A stretch of DNA of 64,000 bases, from assembly GCF_004345425.1 (NCBI RefSeq), contig NZ_SLVP01000002.1, positions 1,041,747-1,105,746 of the forward strand, written 5' to 3'. This document shows, one piece after another, positions 1 to 8,324 of this stretch (within the stretch, counting starts at the first letter, position 1; the number at the start of each line of letters is the position of its first letter). This DNA is from Paenibacillus sp. BK033. GTDB taxonomy: Bacteria; Bacillota; Bacilli; Paenibacillales; Paenibacillaceae. Below the pieces are notes generated by a model. That model saw only the letters and a list, made by a program, of their open reading frames with translations, did no database searches and was not told the DNA's origin. Made by a program: the position numbers and the translations under genes.

Positions 1-887
1 TCGCGGTATTTGCCAACGCCAAGGCTGTTGGAGCCGCCGCTGTACTTCTCTTGGCCCGAGAAGGATTTGAATACTTCATCGTCCAGCAGTGCCGTAATCT
101 CTACGCCGTCCGGCGCGCTGATCTGCGTCTCAAGCCCTTTGGCCTGAAGCTGCTTGTACAGCTCGAGAATAACACGCTTAATATCGTCGTTGTTATATCG
201 GTTGCCTTCCTGGCCCGCTTTGTTCCAGTCCCAGGTCGGTTCATTGATCGGGCTGATATAGTTCAGATAAATGCCTTGCTTCTTGAAATGTTCAATGACA
301 TCCGTCAGGAAGGTCGCGAATTCGTCCTCGTACCCGTCTTTCAGGTTCGTGGATCCAACCGTGGAATCCGGCTGGGCATGGCCGTTCTTCGTCATCCATA
401 CCGGCGGGCTGTTCACGAAGCCGATAAGCGTATCTACGCCGCGGTCTTTGGCTGCTTGCAGGAACCATTGCTGACCGGCCTGCTTGCTCCAGTCATAGTG
501 GCCGTTCTCCGAGGATTTGAACGATTCGACGCGGCGCCAAGGATCGGTAATGATCGTCTTGTCCGTCTCGGTTGAGCCCGCCCCGATATTGAAACGCCAA
601 GCGGTAAGGCCAATCCCCTTGTCCCTTGAGAAGAGCAGGTCCGCTACCTTGTTCTTGTTCTCCTCCGTCCAGTTCTTCCCGAGCTGCTCCATGCTCCAGG
701 CATCGGACGCTCCGAAGTTATCGATGGTCTGGAAGGTGGTCGAGGCATCCACCTTTACGACGGCGTCGAATGTAACAGGCGTTATCGCTGCTTCTGCCGC
801 GTAAGTTGGACTCCCCAGCGAGGTAAGGCTGATGACGGTACCCAGCATGGCTGCCGCGGTCCTTTTCTTAAGCTTGAACGGTTTCAC
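1..887 (-). CDS. Secreted GH30-family glycoside hydrolase (partial, C-terminus beyond window)
   Basis: The reverse strand reads from a GTG at 887, with AGGGGG 8 bases upstream, to the window edge without a stop; about 295 residues are present. The N-terminus is a signal peptide (basic start, hydrophobic stretch, cleavage near SPTYAAEA). The mature part begins with an FQTIDNFGASDAWS stretch and contains YISPINEPTWDWN, the beta-strand 4 motif of clan GH-A family 30 enzymes in which the Glu of NEP is the acid/base. The nucleophile Glu would lie in the missing part. GH30 members hydrolyse xylans, beta-1,6-glucans or beta-1,6-galactans; the subfamily cannot be fixed here. It is a single gene on this strand, facing away from the epimerase at 1247, with a double palindrome in its promoter. 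Family confidence is high, substrate low. Confidence 0.85.
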   Translation of the reverse strand, partial: MKPFKLKKRTAAAMLGTVISLTSLGSPTYAAEAAITPVTFDAVVKVDASTTFQTIDNFGASDAWSMEQLGKNWTEENKNKVADLLFSRDKGIGLTAWRFNIGAGSTETDKTIITDPWRRVESFKSSENGHYDWSKQAGQQWFLQAAKDRGVDTLIGFVNSPPVWMTKNGHAQPDSTVGSTNLKDGYEDEFATFLTDVIEHFKKQGIYLNYISPINEPTWDWNKAGQEGNRYNNDDIKRVILELYKQLQAKGLETQISAPDGVEITALLDDEVFKSFSGQEKYSGGSNSLGVGKYR

Positions 888-1246
888 TCGTCTTCCCCCT
901 TGATTTGAATTGGTTGGGCCAATTAAGAAAACGGTTTCATGAAACCGGTTTCTTAAAGCTCCGAAAAGGTGGAGCCGTCATCTGAAGAGGGGCTCCACGC
1001 TCTCGATTTTACTTCCTGTCCCTCCCCTCCACATCCTACTTTTCTCCTAAAAATTTCTTCGCTCAGCCGTTATTTTTGTCTAATCATGGATTTTCCTGTT
1101 GAATGAACAATGGAATAAGCAGTCCTTAACCAGCTTTCTTAGATATCGAATGAAATAAATTGGCTATAGTCTATGAGATATATACATTATTCCAACTCCA
1201 AACTTGCACGTACTATGAAGGATATCGTCAATTGAGGAGTTGAATA
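888..1246. other. Intergenic region between divergent GH30 and epimerase genes
   Basis: About 360 bases without a convincing gene. It holds the double operator at 923-956 near the GH30 end. The rest is AT-rich toward the epimerase. I see no clear RNA gene, and no promoter for the epimerase that I would assign with confidence. Confidence 0.6.
923..956. promoter_or_regulatory. Double palindromic operator, LacI/GalR type
   Basis: Two 16-base arms (923-938 and 941-956) separated by AT are reverse complements except for one base. Each arm itself contains a 12-bp palindrome, GAAAACGGTTTC (imperfect) and GAAACCGGTTTC (perfect), whose centres lie 14 bp apart. This is the shape of a LacI/GalR-family operator; the right copy also matches the cre consensus at 12 of 14 positions. 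It lies 36-69 bases upstream of the GH30 start, so it most likely controls that gene. The regulator is unknown. Confidence 0.6.
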
Positions 1247-2161
1247 ATGAAAGCTTTAGTTACTGGAGGCGCAGGCTTTATTGGTTCCCACCTAACAGAT
1301 GCGCTTGTTCGAGCAGGCGCCGCAGTCCATGTCATTGATAATTTATCTACAGGCTTTAAATACAACGTCCATCCCGATGCAGTTCTACATGAACTGGACA
1401 TTAATAGTGATGCCGCTATGCAGATCATCAAGCAAGTTAAACCAGATGTTGTATTTCATATGGCTGCGCAGGTCGATGTCCAGCATTCAGTAGCGGATCC
1501 CGCCTTTGATTCTTCCGTCAATATCGTTGGAACGATTCGCCTTATGATGGCATGCCGGCAGGCCGAAGTCGGCAAGCTTGTTTTTTCTTCTACCTCCGCT
1601 GTTTATGGCGATTCCAATAAAGAAAGGAATGCGGAGGATGCCGTTACAGCCCCCATTTCCTATTACGGACTGTCCAAGCTTACTGGAGAAAACTATATCC
1701 GGCTGTTCCATGAAATGTGTGGTCTTCGCTATACGATATTACGATACAGCAACGTGTACGGCCCTCGGCAAAACGCTTCGGGTGAAGGCGGCGTCGTTTC
1801 TATTTTTATGAACAAATTAAAACAAGCCCTTCCTCTTTACGTTAACGGCAGCGGAAATCAAACCCGCGATTTCATCTATGTGCAGGATGTTGTCCAAGCG
1901 AACTTGGCAGCTATTCACCAAGGAGACCAGGAAACGATCAATATCAGCACGGGATTGCGCACTTCCATAAACAATTTGATTCAAATAATAAAGCTTATCC
2001 ACGGTCAAAATGTCGAGATTATTTACGGCCCGGAACGGCCTGGCGATATTATGGACAGCTGTCTGGACAATACAAAAGCCAGTCAACGATTAGGCTGGCG
2101 GCCTGCATGCAGTTTGTTTGAAGGGCTCTCTAACACCTATCAGCATGTGCAAATGAAATAA
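1247..2161 (+). CDS. NAD-dependent nucleotide-sugar epimerase/dehydratase
   Basis: A 304-residue extended short-chain dehydrogenase. The N-terminal GGAGFIGSHL is the NAD-binding GxxGxxG motif; the SSTSAVYGD strand and YYGLSK give the Ser and YxxxK catalytic residues (around residues 115-145). LRYSNVYGPRQ and TRDFIYVQDVVQA are typical of GalE-like UDP-sugar 4-epimerases. It should convert one UDP- or dTDP-sugar to another in the cytoplasm as donor for the glycosyltransferases nearby. The ATG has GAGGAG 7 bases upstream. It stands alone, with a hairpin terminator just after it. The exact sugar is not determinable; a second epimerase lies at 8325-9302. Confidence 0.85.
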   Translation: MKALVTGGAGFIGSHLTDALVRAGAAVHVIDNLSTGFKYNVHPDAVLHELDINSDAAMQIIKQVKPDVVFHMAAQVDVQHSVADPAFDSSVNIVGTIRLMMACRQAEVGKLVFSSTSAVYGDSNKERNAEDAVTAPISYYGLSKLTGENYIRLFHEMCGLRYTILRYSNVYGPRQNASGEGGVVSIFMNKLKQALPLYVNGSGNQTRDFIYVQDVVQANLAAIHQGDQETINISTGLRTSINNLIQIIKLIHGQNVEIIYGPERPGDIMDSCLDNTKASQRLGWRPACSLFEGLSNTYQHVQMK

Positions 2162-2164
2162 CAA

Positions 2165-2221
2165 GAAAGCTAATATCGTCACTGCAGCCAGTGGCATATT
2201 AGCTTTCTCCGTCATTTTTTT
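2165..2221. terminator. Hairpin terminator between convergent genes
   Basis: Perfect 12-bp arms GAAAGCTAATAT (2165-2176) and ATATTAGCTTTC (2196-2207), with a second small stem CACTG/CAGTG in the loop. A run of T follows at 2215-2221, so it terminates the epimerase transcript. Confidence 0.75.
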
Positions 2222-2859
2222 CACTTGGTGGCCACATAAATAATTGTGAATCCATCGTCCCTTCCGGGCACAATCTCGTACGTATCGTTATCTTGCGTTA
2301 CGGCCTGCTGGATATGGAAGCCTTGCTTAACAAGCAAGCTGCGCAGCTCTTCAGGACGATAGTGGCGATAATGATGCGGGTTGACGCCATGCAAAAAGTA
2401 GGGATTTTTCAAATAGGGAATAACGTTCTCGTTAGGCGCGGAAATAAGCAGCACCCCGCCCTTATTCAAGCATTGATACAGTTTTCGGATAAATGACTGA
2501 TCATCCTTCATATGCTCTACCGTTTCAAAACAAATAACGACATCATAGAGTGGCAGCGGGAGCTCCTCATGGAAATTGCCCGATAAATCGGTCTGGCAAT
2601 AAACGGTTTTGTGGGAGAAGAAGTGATGAACCGCCCAGTCTAATCCATGCTCAGACTTATCCACCCCGACAGCTAATGTGCAAGCAGACTGGGTTGCCAT
2701 GTAATGCGTTCCAAAGCCAGAACCGCATGCTGCATCAAGCAAAATATCACCAGGGCGGATAAATCGTACCGCATATTGATAGCGAAAGTAATGATCCGGC
2801 ATGGCGTCATCTACTGACGTTGCATACATTCGTTCCATCTTCGCAATTTCGTCATCCAT
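2221..2859 (-). CDS. Class I SAM-dependent methyltransferase
   Basis: A 212-residue protein with the SAM-binding motif ILLDAACGSGFGTHYMA near residues 40-56, an acidic strand end (VGVDKSE), and VVICFETVEHM as motif IV. This is the Methyltransf_11/25 pattern seen in enzymes that methylate sugars, lipids or small molecules. I chose the ATG at 2859 because GGAGGG lies 7 bases upstream; a longer frame reaches 2880 without a ribosome site. It is convergent with the epimerase at 1247 and divergent from the small-protein triplet at 2994. By context it may O-methylate a sugar of the polymer made by this island, but nothing in the sequence proves the substrate. Confidence 0.75.
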   Translation of the reverse strand: MDDEIAKMERMYATSVDDAMPDHYFRYQYAVRFIRPGDILLDAACGSGFGTHYMATQSACTLAVGVDKSEHGLDWAVHHFFSHKTVYCQTDLSGNFHEELPLPLYDVVICFETVEHMKDDQSFIRKLYQCLNKGGVLLISAPNENVIPYLKNPYFLHGVNPHHYRHYRPEELRSLLVKQGFHIQQAVTQDNDTYEIVPGRDDGFTIIYVATK

Positions 2860-2993
2860 TTTTTTCCCTCCACTAACCATAAAATCAAACTTATTCCGAA
2901 GAACAGATATTTACCAGGGGATATCTGTACATTGCATCCTACCAAATCTATGAATCTAATATATGAAAGCAAAAAAACGAGGAGGAGATCGGC

Positions 2994-3446
2994 TTGAGCA
3001 ATTGGATTGATTTTTCCGCGCAGGAGGTATCTGTCGGAGCGGAATCGCTGCCGCTGAATTTGACCGCGGGTACCGAGATTTTGCTTACATCCGTCTTCCT
3101 TTCCATACCGGATTATCAAACCCGAGTAAATGGTTATGCAACGATCGGCTGGGAGACTCCTCTGTTACAGAACACGCAGCATATCAATATGATTTTCCGA
3201 ATACGCCGCGGCGGGTTTACATCCGACCATAAGTTAATTTGCTGGTTCGTCGATTCCATCACTCTAGGCCATGACGTTCCTATATTAACGATAGATAAAA
3301 CTTTATCCTTGCAATTCACCGATCAGCCAAGTATAGAGAACGTCGGAACCTTTCAACAATATTGCCTGACGGCAGAGCTTGCAGGTGCTGGTCAAGCCAC
3401 AATCTCCGGACCGATTACGCTTATTGGCGGAACTTTCAACCTATAG
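2994..3446 (+). CDS. Small beta-rich protein, copy 1 of a tandem triplet (unrecognised family)
   Basis: I do not recognise this 150-residue family. The start is TTG at 2994 behind GAGGAGGAG. No signal peptide, membrane helix or cysteine pattern is visible. Alternating hydrophobic/polar strands suggest a beta-sandwich. Segments shared with the next two genes are an early SLPL..TAGTEILLTSVFL, a central IGWE, a basic FRIRRGG near residue 70, and a C-terminal GTFQQYCLTAELAGAG then ISGPITL. That C-terminal pattern resembles TNF/C1q-like jelly rolls of exosporium proteins, but this is only an impression. It starts a three-gene run with short gaps and strong ribosome sites, implying high expression. 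A spore-surface or cell-surface structural role is inferred from the glycosyltransferases downstream. Confidence 0.8.
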   Translation: MSNWIDFSAQEVSVGAESLPLNLTAGTEILLTSVFLSIPDYQTRVNGYATIGWETPLLQNTQHINMIFRIRRGGFTSDHKLICWFVDSITLGHDVPILTIDKTLSLQFTDQPSIENVGTFQQYCLTAELAGAGQATISGPITLIGGTFNL

Positions 3447-3467
3447 AAAGAGGAGGAAAACAAAACG

Positions 3468-3914
3468 ATGGCTATTCTTGATTCTGCTTCCGTAAACATA
3501 TTGCCGGGCACCTATTCCCTCCCGCTTCCCATTCCTCCGGGTACAGAAATCATGCTTACATCCTTATTTCTAAAAAGCTCTAGCCCAGACAGTAAAAATT
3601 TTATCGAGGCCTCCGTCTGTTGGAGGGCCGAACCGTCTCAACTATCCATTGTGCCGAAGATCATACTCAGGCTAAGACGCGGCGGCGTTACTGCCGCTTT
3701 CCCCGAGGTCTCTCAAATCGCTGATTCTTGTTACTGCACCAACAACACATCTGCCCGCTCTACCACAACTACCTTTTATCATGTGGAATCCCCCGAGCCT
3801 GGCACCTCCGGATTATACCAGTCCTATTATCTGACGGCAGAATCAGCTGGAATCGGCAGGATAACTATAACGGGACCTATCGATTTGAAAGGAACAACAA
3901 TCGGTTATTCCTGA
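3468..3914 (+). CDS. Small beta-rich protein, copy 2 of a tandem triplet (unrecognised family)
   Basis: A 148-residue paralogue of the preceding gene, 21 bases downstream, with GAGGAGG before the ATG. It keeps SLPLPIPPGTEIMLTSLFL near the N-terminus, the RLRRGG basic turn, a YQSYYLTAESAGIG stretch and ITGPIDLKGT at the C-terminus. It has diverged most of the three: the centre carries a Cys/Thr/Ser-rich loop (YCTNNTSARSTTTT), a plausible O-glycosylation target given the neighbouring glycosyltransferases. No secretion signal. Function unknown. Confidence 0.8.
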   Translation: MAILDSASVNILPGTYSLPLPIPPGTEIMLTSLFLKSSSPDSKNFIEASVCWRAEPSQLSIVPKIILRLRRGGVTAAFPEVSQIADSCYCTNNTSARSTTTTFYHVESPEPGTSGLYQSYYLTAESAGIGRITITGPIDLKGTTIGYS

Positions 3915-3944
3915 CGGTTTCTGCTTTTGAAAGGAGGTGATAGC

Positions 3945-4403
3945 ATGACTGTTTCAATTGTAGACTACCAGTACCAAGAAGTTGCGGCCGGAACGGGTTC
4001 TCTCCCGTTTATAATCTCTCCGGGTGCCGAATACTTGTTGACTTCCGTTTTTCTCCAAATCAATAACATCAATAACCGGATTGAAATCAAAGCATCCATT
4101 GGCTGGGAAGCACAGCTGCTGCTGCTCAATATCGTTCCTAAGCTGCTCTTCCGCATCCGGCGCGGTGGTATCTCTGCTCCTGCTCCGGTTGTTTATCAGA
4201 CCATGGATTCCGCTTTTATCGGAACAGCGCAAGAAGGCCCTTGGGTAGCGCTTGATTTCACGACGGCTTTCCAGCATACGGAAACGGCAACGGCCGGGCT
4301 CGTTGGTACCTTCCAGCAATATTCCCTCACCGTAGAGCATGTTGGACAAAACTCGGTTACCATAACCGGCCCCGTGCATCTTGATGGAACCGTGTATCTG
4401 TAA
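3945..4403 (+). CDS. Small beta-rich protein, copy 3 of a tandem triplet (unrecognised family)
   Basis: A 152-residue third paralogue. I use the ATG at 3945 because a near-perfect anti-rRNA site, AAAGGAGGTGAT, precedes it; an in-frame GTG/ATG reading from 3927 lacks one. Shared segments are SLPFIISPGAEYLLTSVFL, ASIGWEA, LFRIRRGGIS, GTFQQYSLTVEHVG and ITGPVHLDGT. No signal peptide or membrane helix. It ends the triplet and faces the Asp-box gene at 4462-5697 tail to tail, with an inverted repeat between. The three copies probably co-assemble or are alternative subunits of one structure (inference). Confidence 0.8.
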   Translation: MTVSIVDYQYQEVAAGTGSLPFIISPGAEYLLTSVFLQINNINNRIEIKASIGWEAQLLLLNIVPKLLFRIRRGGISAPAPVVYQTMDSAFIGTAQEGPWVALDFTTAFQHTETATAGLVGTFQQYSLTVEHVGQNSVTITGPVHLDGTVYL

Positions 4404-4418
4404 GTAAGCAGCAATGAG

Positions 4419-4453
4419 GTGGTTGGTTAGCTGGATTCCGGCTAACCAACCGC
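4419..4453. terminator. Inverted repeat between convergent genes, possible bidirectional terminator
   Basis: Arms 4419-4431 and 4441-4453 (core GGTTGGTTAGC / GCTAACCAACC) form a 13-bp stem with one G-U pair and a 9-base loop. The T-run is poor on both strands, so terminator function is plausible but not certain. Confidence 0.5.
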
Positions 4454-4461
4454 TTCTTTGT

Positions 4462-5697
4462 TTACCGGTCCTCGAAAATATTCTGCGAGCCGGTTCGGGT
4501 ATCCATCCATACAACGAAAGTTGTTCCTGCCGCGTTGATTTCCAGGCCATTATAATCGCCAATGGAGGGTGTAGGAAGGCCAAGCGAAGGGTCCGCGTTC
4601 GGATTAAAAGAGACGCCGGTAATCCGGCGGTTAGGCAGAAACGAATTGCCGGCATCATTCGACTCGGCCAAAAATACGTCAATAAGATTACTGGTTACGC
4701 GATTGGTATAGTACATAGCTTTGAAAGCTCCGGTGTCGCGGGAAACCGTCGCATTGGGCAGAAAATTCTGCGTACCTGCGGGGCTGTCATCAATTTGCTT
4801 TGCGACTGACCAGGTATTGCCCCTGTCCGTCGAACGCGACATAAAGATATGCGCGCTGCCTGTACGGTTATCCTGCCAAACGGCATAGACGATGCCTTGA
4901 CCGTTAAACGGCGAGATATCCGTCGCCATATAAGCAATGGTCAAGACGCGGAAGCCAAAGGTTGGAACCGGCAGAGGAGTCGGTACAAGGCTGACCATGG
5001 ACACGGTTACGATTGGACCAAAGGTTACCCCTCCGTCCAGCGATCTCCGCATTAAATATTGCGGGGTCCCAGGTCCGTATTGCATCCATCCGACATACAC
5101 GTCGCCTTGCGGTCCGATCGCAATCGTGGATCCAAAGCTTGTTACGCCTTGCACCTGATTCGTCAGAAGAATTGGCGGAGACCAGGTCAGTCCTTGATCC
5201 AGAGATCGCTGAAACAGGGTTTCCGACTGCGTAAAATTGTTAAAGTACCGGGTATATGCGATGTACGCATGCCCCAAATAAGGGCTGCCATTCGCCGTAT
5301 CAATAGTAAGCGCAGGTTTATCATTATAAACGGCTGTCCCGAAGCCCTGATTGACAATGATAGGAGTAGAGAAAGTAGCTCCATTGTCGGTTGAACGATA
5401 AACGATAATCGAGGAGTTTTGCACAGGGTTTACAGTGAGCGCGGTAGCGGCGACCAGAAAGGTTTGAGCATAACCAAAAGCGGCTATGCCATCTCCCGAC
5501 GCGTCAAATCCCGGTGGAGGTGAAAGTAAGGTTTGAGCATATGATACCCCTGCGTTAATCGAACGGTAGACCGTTGTCATGTTATTGCCCGAACGCAAAT
5601 CGTTTGTCGTTACCAAGATGGTGGATTGGTCAAGATTATTAAGCGCAATGGACGGCTCCTGCTGAGGCCCTGAAGGGGTAATTTGCTGATTTGCCAT
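4462..5697 (-). CDS. Asp-box (BNR/sialidase-like) beta-propeller protein without signal peptide
   Basis: A 411-residue protein with at least five Asp-box turns of the S-x-D-x-G-x-T-W type: RSTDNGATF, RSLDQGLTW, RSLDGGVTF, RSTDRGNTW and ESNDAGNSF, spaced about 50-70 residues apart. Such repeats mark six-bladed sialidase-fold propellers. The FRIP motif and Arg triad of true sialidases are not evident, so a binding or structural role is as likely as catalysis. The N-terminus (MANQQITPSGPQQEPS) is not a secretion signal, unlike extracellular family members. It is the last gene of a five-gene minus-strand run (10589 to 4462) encoding sugar-nucleotide and glycosyltransferase enzymes, and lies tail to tail with the small beta-rich triplet. 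This fits a spore-surface protein built from the mother cell (inference). Confidence 0.75.
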   Translation of the reverse strand: MANQQITPSGPQQEPSIALNNLDQSTILVTTNDLRSGNNMTTVYRSINAGVSYAQTLLSPPPGFDASGDGIAAFGYAQTFLVAATALTVNPVQNSSIIVYRSTDNGATFSTPIIVNQGFGTAVYNDKPALTIDTANGSPYLGHAYIAYTRYFNNFTQSETLFQRSLDQGLTWSPPILLTNQVQGVTSFGSTIAIGPQGDVYVGWMQYGPGTPQYLMRRSLDGGVTFGPIVTVSMVSLVPTPLPVPTFGFRVLTIAYMATDISPFNGQGIVYAVWQDNRTGSAHIFMSRSTDRGNTWSVAKQIDDSPAGTQNFLPNATVSRDTGAFKAMYYTNRVTSNLIDVFLAESNDAGNSFLPNRRITGVSFNPNADPSLGLPTPSIGDYNGLEINAAGTTFVVWMDTRTGSQNIFEDR

Positions 5698-5724
5698 CTA
5701 TCGTCACTCCCTTTCTAAAACTTA

Positions 5725-7089
5725 TTAAGACTGGTTGGCTTGGAACAAGATCGAACCGACAATATGGTCGTCTACGATCGAAAAAGACTTTGGAATATCC
5801 ATCTGATAAGCATTCCGGAAATAGGTGCATATTTTTGAACCGTGATGGGCGGGATGCTTAGGCGGATGTAAAGCTTTGCGGATATGCTTATTGCTCCGGA
5901 GCTGTCCATAAAGTTCTTCGATTCGGTCTGTCATTGCGGGGAGCGACCATTGCTTCAGACCCCAGCTGTGTCCGTTCTTGGCTATTCGATTGCGAAGCGG
6001 CTTGTTCTCAATCAATAATTCAAGGCAGCGCGACAGCTCGCCGCTATCCCCGGCTCTTGCCATCAGACCGGTCTGACCGTGCTGAACCATCTCCGGAATG
6101 CCTCCGGCATCCGAAACGATTATCGGCTTGCTCGCGAGCTGAGCTTCCATAACGGCATACGGCTGGTTGTCATTCAGGCTTGGAAGGACGATGATATCCG
6201 ATTGCCGCATTAACGCAGGCACATCATTCCTGCTGCCCGCAAATACAACATAAGGCGATAAGCCAAGATGAAGAGCTTTAGCCTCCAGCTCCTCCCGGAG
6301 ACTACCGTCGCCAACAAACAGACATCTCCAATCGGTCCTGGATTGCTTGAGCAGATACAGGGCATCCAACAAGCTGCTGTGTCCTTTTACTTTATCCAGG
6401 CGGGCTGGACATAGAATATTGCAGTTGTCTTTCGGAAGTCTGAAAGAATTTCGCTCTTTGGTGCGCTGTAAAAAATGCTCGATGTTCATCCCGTAAGGAA
6501 CCACTTCCATATGATCGCCGGGCACCAAATAACTGCCAAGCGTCTTATGCAGCCATTGCGTCGGCACAACAGCCAAATCACTTGAGGTTGCTCCATAATA
6601 CTCTCTGGCGCAGGCATACTTCCAAATCGAATCGGAAGGCGTTTGCCCTTCCAACGAAACCCAGAAATCGGTTGCTAGGCAACCATGTATGGTATTTATC
6701 AAAGGAACACCATCCGGCTTGATTTGCCATAAGGCACGCGAGGAAATCACATCTTGAGCGTGGATGATATCATAGCTTCGAAGGCCTAAATACGAGGCTG
6801 CTAACGCATAGGAGCAAAACTCGATTTCCTGGTCCACGATCCAAGGATCGATTGGAATTGGCTGCGAGGCATACACCGCTTTTATTTTTTTTTCTATCAG
6901 CGGCCGAAACAACTTCTTCTCCACCCTGCGCCCGGTATTCACGATATAGTAGCTGTTCTCGTCCGGATGTCTTGCGAGTATGTCTACTTCATGCCCGAGC
7001 TTCTCCAGACTGGCTTTCAGATCCTGTATATATACCCATACCCCGCCTACATGCGGAATCAGCCAATACGTTGCTATTAGAATTTTCAT
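5725..7089 (-). CDS. GT4-family glycosyltransferase with C-terminal extension
   Basis: A 454-residue GT-B enzyme. The N-terminal Rossmann half opens with TYWLIPHVGGVWVY and has SYDIIHAQDVISS. The C-terminal half has CPARLDKVKGH, FVGDGSLREEL and NDNQPYAVMEAQ then SDAGGIPEM. The usual GT4 EX7E pair is D307-x7-E315, an Asp replacing the first Glu, which is also the case in both paralogues of this island. Residues after about 400 form a basic/His-rich tail not present in the 7086 paralogue. Its ATG overlaps the stop of the upstream gene (ATGA), so translation is probably coupled. It should transfer a sugar from a nucleotide donor in the cytoplasm; acceptor unknown. Confidence 0.85.
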   Translation of the reverse strand: MKILIATYWLIPHVGGVWVYIQDLKASLEKLGHEVDILARHPDENSYYIVNTGRRVEKKLFRPLIEKKIKAVYASQPIPIDPWIVDQEIEFCSYALAASYLGLRSYDIIHAQDVISSRALWQIKPDGVPLINTIHGCLATDFWVSLEGQTPSDSIWKYACAREYYGATSSDLAVVPTQWLHKTLGSYLVPGDHMEVVPYGMNIEHFLQRTKERNSFRLPKDNCNILCPARLDKVKGHSSLLDALYLLKQSRTDWRCLFVGDGSLREELEAKALHLGLSPYVVFAGSRNDVPALMRQSDIIVLPSLNDNQPYAVMEAQLASKPIIVSDAGGIPEMVQHGQTGLMARAGDSGELSRCLELLIENKPLRNRIAKNGHSWGLKQWSLPAMTDRIEELYGQLRSNKHIRKALHPPKHPAHHGSKICTYFRNAYQMDIPKSFSIVDDHIVGSILFQANQS

Positions 7090-8306
7090 AGGCTGTCAGC
7101 ACGCTTCGAGGCTATGGCTTTCTCGTAAAGAAGAATCGTCCGGTTAATCATGGTTTGAAGCGACCAATTGCGAAGACCATGATATCTCGCTTGATTGGCC
7201 AACTTCTTTCGCTGGTCTTCATCGCTAAGCAATTGATTTAACCCCCTGCATAGCAGATCCGACTTCCCGCTTGGAAACAGCAAGCCCGTCTTTCCGTTAT
7301 CAATCATTTCGGGTATTCCCCCTGTGTCTGAAGCAATGATAGGTTTTCCAGCCACCTGCGCTTCCATTACGGCAAAAGGTAAATTGTCATGAATGCTTGG
7401 CAGAACGATCAAATCCGCTTCCTGCAGGAGCAGCGCCATATTATTTTGGTGACCAAGAAAGCTGACCTGATGGCCTAACCCTAACTGGCTAACCAAGTGT
7501 TCCAGCTGTTTGCGCATGGGACCCTCCCCCGCAAGCCAACAAATCCAATCCGAACGAAGTTCCTTTAACTTATACAAAGCTTCCAGCAGTAAATAATGAC
7601 CCTTCACAGGATCCAGACGCGCAGGACATAGAATTAACTTCGAGCCGCTTTTATTAATTGAAGGTGTAAAAAGCGCGGATTGGTGGAGGAATTTGATCGT
7701 ATCGAAGCCATAAGGAATAACGATTGCCTTGGAATTCGTTCGGCCTGGTTTTATGTCATACTGCCGCTTAAGCCATCTGGAAGGAAAGACAATCTGGTCT
7801 GCCGCTGTTCTTCCGTAATGATCGAGTGCTTTCGCCCATTCCCAGGATAAAGAGCGCTTCGAGACAACCCTCTGATACTGCCATTCCGCAGCCAAATCTC
7901 CATGAAGAGTTAATAACAGTGGAATATTGCTCGGCTTCACTTCATAGGCGCCTATCGCGGATATGACATCCTGCGCGTGGATGAGATCATAGCTATCCAA
8001 TCTGAAATGGGATAACGCTTGACGGAAAGCGATTCGCTCGCTTTCCATATCAGCCAGCCAAGCGTCATAGGCATGCATTTTTATATTGTATCGCCTACCG
8101 GTATTCTGCTTTACCGCTTCCGAAATCAACGGTTTATCGATGGTTTTCCCCTTGTCTACAATGTGGTACTTCATTCCCGTTTCGTTGTGGGAGATAATAT
8201 CCACTTCATGCCCAAGCTCTTCGAGTCCCTTCCTTAGTGCCAGCGTATAAGTGGAAACTCCGCCGGAATAGGGAATACACCAATAGGAAACAAGTGCAAT
8301 CTTCAT
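7086..8306 (-). CDS. GT4-family glycosyltransferase
   Basis: A 406-residue paralogue of the GT4 genes at 5725 and 10878. It has YWCIPYSGGVSTY at the start, HAQDVISAIGAYEVKP mid-way, CPARLDPVKGH, and HDNLPFAVMEAQ followed by SDTGGIPEM. The active-site pair is D307-x7-E315 (Asp for Glu). GGAGGG precedes the ATG at 8306. It follows the epimerase/decarboxylase gene by 18 bases in the same operon and overlaps the next glycosyltransferase by four bases. Retaining transfer onto a growing glycan or protein-linked sugar is inferred. Confidence 0.85.
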   Translation of the reverse strand: MKIALVSYWCIPYSGGVSTYTLALRKGLEELGHEVDIISHNETGMKYHIVDKGKTIDKPLISEAVKQNTGRRYNIKMHAYDAWLADMESERIAFRQALSHFRLDSYDLIHAQDVISAIGAYEVKPSNIPLLLTLHGDLAAEWQYQRVVSKRSLSWEWAKALDHYGRTAADQIVFPSRWLKRQYDIKPGRTNSKAIVIPYGFDTIKFLHQSALFTPSINKSGSKLILCPARLDPVKGHYLLLEALYKLKELRSDWICWLAGEGPMRKQLEHLVSQLGLGHQVSFLGHQNNMALLLQEADLIVLPSIHDNLPFAVMEAQVAGKPIIASDTGGIPEMIDNGKTGLLFPSGKSDLLCRGLNQLLSDEDQRKKLANQARYHGLRNWSLQTMINRTILLYEKAIASKRADSL

Positions 8307-8324
8307 CCCGCTTCCCTCCTCCGG

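Noticed and set aside
2903-2928. ACAGATAT/ATATCTGT inverted repeat upstream of the small-protein triplet
   Set aside because: Eight-base AT-rich arms with a 10-base gap, no second instance, and no clear promoter elements to relate it to.
2957-2965. Minus-strand CATATATTA as a sigma-K -10 for the methyltransferase gene
   Set aside because: The -35 AC is missing at the required distance and the site overlaps the translation signals of the opposite gene.
4462-5697. Annotation as exo-alpha-sialidase
   Set aside because: Asp boxes alone show the fold; the catalytic residues of GH33 are not evident and there is no secretion signal.
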